Below are positions 61,926 to 64,000 of a stretch of 64,000 bases of DNA, piece by piece. The position numbers and the translations under genes are program-made. The first letter of the stretch is position 1; every line of letters starts with the position of its first letter. Below the pieces are notes generated by a model. That model made no database searches. It had not been told where the DNA came from and saw only the letters and a program-made list of their open reading frames with translations. Origin of the DNA: Cytobacillus gottheilii (lineage in GTDB: Bacteria; Bacillota; Bacilli; Bacillales; Cytobacillaceae); contig NZ_KV440945.1 of the NCBI RefSeq assembly GCF_001636345.1, positions 677,340 through 741,339 of the forward strand, written 5' to 3'.

Positions 61926-62609
61926 TTGACAACAAAAATCGTAATCATCGATGATCATCAGTTATTTAGAGAAGGGGTAAAAAGAATTTTAGACTTCGAA
62001 AATTCTTTTGATGTAGTAGCAGAAGGAGATGACGGCAGCGAGGCAATGGATCTTGTTGAGAAGTATCGCCCGGATGTAGTCATTATGGATATTAATATGC
62101 CAAATACAAATGGGGTAGAAGCAACTCGTTTGCTGACTGAAAAATATCCAGAATCAAAAGTGATCATCTTATCGATTCACGATGATGAAAACTATGTAAC
62201 ACACGCATTAAAAACAGGTGCAAGCGGCTATTTGCTAAAAGAAATGGACGCGGACGCTTTAGTAGAAGCTGTTAAGGTTGTGGCTGATGGCGGATCCTAT
62301 CTGCATCCAAAAGTAACGCATAACCTTGTTAATGAATACCGCCGTTTGGCTTCTGAAGGGACAAACAATCGCAGTACGTATGTTCAAGTGGAAATTCGCA
62401 GACCACTTCATTTGCTGACGCGCCGTGAATGCGAAGTCCTTCAGCTGTTGGCTGACGGAAAAAGCAACCGCGGAATTGGCGAAGCTTTATACATTAGCGA
62501 AAAAACTGTTAAAAACCATGTGAGTAATATTCTGCAAAAAATGAATGTAAATGACCGTACACAAGCTGTTGTTGTTGCGATTAAAAACGGCTGGGTTGAG
62601 GTTCGATAA
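61926..62609 (+). CDS. degU: Two-component response regulator DegU
   Basis: 227 residues. Receiver domain with [17 protein letters not shown], phosphoacceptor Asp55 ([10 protein letters not shown]), Lys in [10 protein letters not shown]; LuxR-type helix-turn-helix at the end ([37 protein letters not shown]). Very close to Bacillus subtilis DegU over its whole length. TTG start at 61926 behind GGGAGGCGG. It lies 42 bp after degS and ends with a strong terminator. Confidence 0.96.
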   Translation: MTTKIVIIDDHQLFREGVKRILDFENSFDVVAEGDDGSEAMDLVEKYRPDVVIMDINMPNTNGVEATRLLTEKYPESKVIILSIHDDENYVTHALKTGASGYLLKEMDADALVEAVKVVADGGSYLHPKVTHNLVNEYRRLASEGTNNRSTYVQVEIRRPLHLLTRRECEVLQLLADGKSNRGIGEALYISEKTVKNHVSNILQKMNVNDRTQAVVVAIKNGWVEVR

Positions 62610-62616
62610 AAAAATC

Positions 62617-62652
62617 TGCACGTAAAGGGGGACGCCCTTTACGTGTTTTTTT
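62617..62652 (+). terminator. degSU terminator
   Basis: CACGTAAAGGG GGACG CCCTTTACGTG then TTTTTTT. Confidence 0.9.
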
Positions 62653-62681
62653 GTGTAAATGAAATATTGGGATGTGTAGAG

Positions 62682-63002
62682 TTATAAAGCTTCTTTTTTA
62701 TATGTGAGAGTATCCATGGTGAGAGCTGACACAATCATTTCGATCGTAGCTTTCGTGTCAGAATTGTGTTTGCGTGCTTTTTGAATCATCAACACGAGCG
62801 TATCTATATCTTGAGGAGAGGAATTTTCTATAAGCCAATCTGCTAACTCGGAACCGCTGATCTGTTCCTGTAGAGCAGGAATTATGATTTTATCGTGTTT
62901 TTGTAATTCATACCGTAGAATTTTGTGATTAAAAACGACTCTACTTTCAAAATCTGCTTCATAATGCTTGTGCAGAAATTGAGAGTGAAAAAAGTCTGCC
63001 AC
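62682..63002 (-). CDS. Hypothetical small protein between degU and degV
   Basis: 106 residues, helical, no signal or membrane segment; GTG start at 63002 with AAAGG only 3 bp away, so the start is uncertain. It is rich in Leu, His and charged residues (ILRYELQKHDKIIIPALQEQ). Not recognised. It interrupts the usual degU-degV neighbourhood and is on the opposite strand, so it may be lineage-specific. Confidence 0.55.
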   Translation of the reverse strand: MADFFHSQFLHKHYEADFESRVVFNHKILRYELQKHDKIIIPALQEQISGSELADWLIENSSPQDIDTLVLMIQKARKHNSDTKATIEMIVSALTMDTLTYKKEAL

Positions 63003-63260
63003 CTGCCTTTAGACCACCTTTCTTATAAAATATGTCAATTAACAAATATAGAGTTTAACACATTTGTTAGAAATTAGAAGATGTTCACAGATTCACGTAA
63101 TTTTAAAATTTTTCTATATATATTGGCTATTCTATTTAAGACCTGATCTTTATTAAATATTTTCAAAGGGATCTGTAAGAATCTGCTTGTAAGTAATGCA
63201 ATTTTCCATTCATTCATATAAAATAATAGAAGAACATATAGTAGAGAAAAAAGGATAAGG
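63003..63260. other. AT-rich intergenic region before degV
   Basis: Nothing is recognised beyond the AAGGATAAGG ribosome binding site at its end. Confidence 0.35.
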
Positions 63261-64000
63261 ATGGTAGCTCTATTTATGAAAACAGCTGTTGTTACAGATA
63301 GTACGGCATACATACCTCTAGAAATACGGGAAAAATTGAACATACATATGATTCCTCTAAGTGTGATTTTCGGCAACGAAACGTATCAGGAGGAAGTAGA
63401 AATTACTGCAGATAGCTTCTACGAAGAAGTTAAAACGAAAGAATTGCCAACCACATCACAGCCCCCAGTTGGTCAGTTTATGGAGCTGTTCGAAAAGCTA
63501 TCAAAAGAATACGATGAAGTTATTTCAATTCACCTTTCAAGCGGCATAAGCGGCACATTCCAAGGAGCCGTGTCCGCTGGAAGTCTGGTAGAAGATATTA
63601 AAGTATTTCCGTTTGATTCAGAAATCAGCTGCATGGTTCAAGGCTTTTATGTCTTAGAAGCGGCAGAAATGGCAGCTGCAGGCAAAAATGCGGCAGAAAT
63701 CATGGAACGCCTCGAAGAAATGCGCAAAACCCTAAAGGCCTATTTCATGGTAGATGACCTTTCCCACCTGCAGCGCGGCGGTCGCCTATCAAGTGCCCAG
63801 GCACTCATCGGCAGCCTACTTCAAGTAAAGCCACTATTGCATTTTGAAAACAAACTAATTGTGCCATTTGAAAAAATCCGCACAAGAAAAAAAGCAATGA
63901 AACGCATTGTTGAATTGCTCGGCGAAGCAGTCAAAGGCGGAGAACCGCACCGCGCAGTTATTATCCATGCAAATCGTGAGCAGGAAGCGATTGAGTGGAA
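63261..64000 (+). CDS. degV: DegV family fatty-acid-binding protein (truncated by window end)
   Basis: About 246 residues of a ~280-residue protein; the frame is open to the last base. DegV motifs: VVTDSTAYIPLEIREK, TSQPPVGQFMELF, SIHLSSGISGTFQGA and VDDLSHLQRGGRLSSAQA. The family binds fatty acids for the FakAB kinase system. ATG 63261 behind AAGGA is preferred; ATG 63276 gives the more usual MKTAVVTDS start and is possible. Its position beside degSU is conserved. Confidence 0.9.
   Translation, partial: MVALFMKTAVVTDSTAYIPLEIREKLNIHMIPLSVIFGNETYQEEVEITADSFYEEVKTKELPTTSQPPVGQFMELFEKLSKEYDEVISIHLSSGISGTFQGAVSAGSLVEDIKVFPFDSEISCMVQGFYVLEAAEMAAAGKNAAEIMERLEEMRKTLKAYFMVDDLSHLQRGGRLSSAQALIGSLLQVKPLLHFENKLIVPFEKIRTRKKAMKRIVELLGEAVKGGEPHRAVIIHANREQEAIEW

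Noticed and set aside
63074..63376. Minus-strand 100-codon frame overlapping the degV start
   Set aside because: Overlaps the well-supported degV start and lacks a ribosome binding site.

Overview
The window looks like chromosomal DNA of a low-GC, Gram-positive, spore-forming-type Bacillaceae (Bacillus sensu lato). The evidence is AGGAGG-type ribosome binding sites, frequent TTG/GTG starts, the tagO - LCP - yvyE - degS - degU - degV gene order known from Bacillus, a fructosamine (frl) operon in Bacillus order, SLH-domain surface proteins, and a SecA2/SlaP pair as in S-layer bacilli. The genus cannot be fixed from the sequence. No rRNA, tRNA, CRISPR array or prophage was seen.

Region 1 (1-8.0 kb) is the 3' part of a tightly packed sugar operon. 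It has two RbsC-type ABC permeases (the first cut by the window edge), a ribokinase-family kinase, two ribulose-phosphate/allulose-phosphate epimerases, a 3-hexulose-6-phosphate synthase and 6-phospho-3-hexuloisomerase pair, a small transaldolase/fructose-6-phosphate aldolase, a second SIS isomerase and a ribulokinase-type FGGY kinase. Together they could take an imported sugar to pentulose- or hexulose-phosphates and fructose-6-phosphate. The combination is unusual and the substrate is unknown.

Region 2 (8.0-22.1 kb) is an accessory zone marked by nine copies of a directional REP-like palindrome (core GTCACAGTGAC, one arm continuing to a conserved TCGA tail). It also holds one RAYT/Y1 transposase. 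Its other genes are a membrane PAS-GGDEF-EAL protein, a small GTPase, a GltS glutamate symporter, two near-identical copies of a zinc-finger gene each framed by inverted REP elements, and the complete frl operon lying between those two copies. Three genes of this zone (GGDEF-EAL, RAYT, frlR) take their last residues and stop codon from the REP core.

Region 3 (22.2-45.9 kb) is mostly cell-surface and secreted functions. These are a PhoP-box-preceded alkaline phosphatase, an amidase, a 1645-residue SLH-anchored Vpr-like protease, a second large subtilase, a small SLH protein, an SLH-anchored 5'-nucleotidase, an LCP ligase, a sigma factor and an orphan YknW/YknX-like pair. A group IIC intron is inserted just behind a terminator at 31.9 kb, and a copy that appears identical sits behind the tagO terminator at 56.2 kb.

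Region 4 (46.1-64 kb) begins with a PlcR-type regulator divergent from a 41-codon secreted pro-peptide gene. The pair is a likely, apparently undescribed PapR-like quorum-sensing system and one of the most interesting things here. It continues with a phosphodiester-glycosidase-family secreted protein, SlaP and SecA2, then the conserved tagO / LCP / yvyE / degSU / degV block. GC-rich ~120-bp intergenic repeats recur at 35.8, 46.1, 48.5 and 58.1 kb, and a 52-bp tandem repeat lies at 43.8 kb.
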